From Ehretia macrophylla (taxonomy: Eukaryota; Streptophyta; Magnoliopsida; Boraginales; Ehretiaceae), in the NCBI GenBank assembly GCA_037974665.1, contig CM075775.1, forward strand, positions 34,681,652 to 34,745,651: a stretch of 64,000 nt of DNA, written 5' to 3'. The translations under genes were made by a program, and so were the position numbers. The notes below the pieces were generated by a model that was not told the origin of the DNA, searched no databases, and worked only from the letters and a program-made list of their open reading frames with translations. The first letter of the stretch is position 1, and every line of letters starts with the position of its first letter. This document shows positions 62,396 to 64,000 of the stretch, piece by piece.

Positions 62396-63300
62396 ATGAA
62401 AGTGTCAACTAGAGAAGAGGGTGAACGAACTAGTTTTTATTGATAAAAATCAACTATTCTGTTCTTGGTCTAGTTGTTAAAATTAATATTAAAAATTCTA
62501 AGGTTTCAAGTTAAAATTTTCATAATGGCATGGATCTTTGTCTAGTTATATATCGGTAGAAAAATTCTGTAAAACTAGTAGTTAAAAGATTCACGTTTTT
62601 AATGTTAGGTCGTGATTTCGACTTTCTTAAGAGAAAAGGTAAAGAAATTACAATTATCAAGATTGTATTAAGAAAAAAGTCAACCGATGGACTCTTTTCT
62701 TAAATTGCTCCCAAATTAAAGGAATAAATTAGGAATTTTGATCATATGTCTCTAAAATCAATAATAAGACATTTTAGCGTTAAGAGCACTCTCCATCAAA
62801 TGAGCCAGTTTCTATTTGCAACATCAATCACAAATTTTCCTAAAAGGAAAAGGGAAGAGAAATCAAAAGACCCTCAAATTTTAGCTTTTAAAAAAAAAAA
62901 AAAAAATTAAAGAGAAGCAAAAGCCGAGATATACCAATAATCAATTAGCCCATACAAATATCCAATAATTAATAGTTGGAGATGTCTTGTCTTTTTTGTA
63001 TTTATTCCATAACAAGAATAAATACACCAAAATATGAAAAATTATACAATTATTCAAAGTTTATTGCAGCCAAAATTTGAAAATTAGTCTGCACATCGAT
63101 TTACTTATAGTTCTACTCTTAACTTTAAAAGCCACCAAACTAAATGAATGAGGCAACTACACGTACGAGTAAAGTGCCTTTCAGTTTCAATAAACAGGTC
63201 TCCAGATTAGCATCTAATCACCATATGTAATTACAATTATACCCCTAAACAGCAGTAATTAAGCTTTCAATTTCCATTTCCTTCATTAAAATTCCTCTCT
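62396..63300. other. Intergenic, no gene seen
   Basis: Near 62464-62520 TTGGTCTAGTTGTTAAAATT and GGTTTCAAGTTAAAATTTTC form a weak tRNA-like box pair (possible old SINE). An A run lies at 62888. Nothing coding-like. Confidence 0.35.
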
Positions 63301-63700
63301 CTCCATCACAACACAACAAATCAGTCTATAAATTGAGAGCCAACTGTCCCGTTTTGCTTTTCCGAGGAAAGCCTCCAAATCCATCTCTGCCATGCCTCTC
63401 TTCTTAAACACCAACCAATAACACAACAAAAAGAGTCAAACACACACACACACCCCAATTTCATCACTTATAAATCACCACCACACACACTCTCTTTCTC
63501 TTCTCATCTCTTCTCTCTTTCTCTGTGCCCAACAGAAAACGAAAAGGAAAGTTCGACAAAAGAAGCTCATCGAAAGAGACTCTTTCGAACCAAACATTTT
63601 CATGTAAGCGTCTTGTATTCTCTTGTCATGTTTTTCTGAGCTTAGAAATGCATTCTTGTTGGTGTCATTCGCCACATTCCAAAACACCACCACCTTTTCT
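63301..63700 (+). promoter_or_regulatory. Promoter and 5' leader of a gene beyond the window
   Basis: Two TATAAAT boxes lie at 63327 and 63469. They are followed by a CT-rich tract (about 63490-63525), typical of plant transcription starts, then a leader with ACAGAAAACGAAAAGG. ATGTAAGC at about 63602 holds a GTAAG donor at 63604, so a leader exon and a 5'-UTR intron are likely. T-rich intron-like sequence fills the rest. The coding part is not in the window. Confidence 0.5.
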
Positions 63701-64000
63701 TCCGATTTGAATTCTCTTATAACGACGTATCATTGTTTTACTATTACTGATATTCCTCATAATATTATAACGTAACGGACTTTTTGCTTCTTCTTTTGTC
63801 TCTCTGTTTGTTTTCTGTATTGCTTGTCACATTTATATCAAAACCCCCTCTTTCTATTGTTGCATCTTCCTCTGCCCATCTCATTAAATGCCATCAAGAT
63901 TCTTCTATTTTTCTATTGGCAAAATTTAGTTTCGAGATCACAATTGTTGATCAATTTCAAATTTTCCAAGATCATCATATAAGCATTTGTTTTTCTGTGA
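63701..64000 (+). other. Likely 5'-UTR intron, open at the window edge
   Basis: T-rich sequence with no exon seen; consistent with the intron that starts at 63604. Confidence 0.35.

Overview
This window is nuclear DNA from a flowering plant, most likely a eudicot. It is AT-rich, has GT-AG introns of plant type, chloroplast-targeted and plant-specific proteins, and many plant-type MITEs and degraded non-LTR retroelements. I cannot name the species. Four protein-coding genes are clear, and I rebuilt each by following reading frames and splice sites by eye. All splice phases close and each reading frame ends at a proper stop.

Layout. 1-8 kb: a decayed RNase H-like retroelement piece, a MITE, and a Mutator-type foldback element with a perfect 9-bp target duplication. 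8.0-8.8 kb, minus strand: a small three-exon gene for a 95-residue protein of the plant-specific TIGR01589 family; its exons are too short to stand out as open frames. 9.3-10.8 kb: its promoter side, with a palindromic G-box, a duplicated G-box block and two large hairpin MITEs. 12.7-13.2 kb: a LINE 3' fragment. 17.3-24.6 kb, minus: a 12-exon LAMMER (CLK-type) protein kinase orthologous to Arabidopsis AFC1. 27.7-29.8 kb, plus: cytosolic ribosomal protein uL23 (RPL23A), with a telo-box upstream and an Emigrant-like MITE near its promoter. 32.5-36.8 kb, plus: chloroplast diaminopimelate epimerase (DAPF) in nine exons, with a 5' flank that is a threefold tandem repeat and several tandem duplications in its introns.

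37.8-63.3 kb is gene-poor repeat space. It holds two more LINE 3' ends, one with a clear target duplication; a second RNase H pseudogene with a poly(A) tail; a 1.04-kb Mutator-like element with a 9-bp target duplication around a microsatellite core; a second copy of a composite MITE; several SINE-like pieces; and a four-copy unclassified repeat. The last 0.7 kb looks like the promoter and 5' leader of a plus-strand gene that continues outside the window.

The four genes are unrelated housekeeping functions (splicing-factor phosphorylation, translation, lysine synthesis, an unknown plant protein) and do not form a pathway. I found no novel multi-gene system. The most interesting signals are structural: the tandem triplication before DAPF, the composite MITE that moved as a unit, the microsatellite-filled Mutator element and the hairpin elements.
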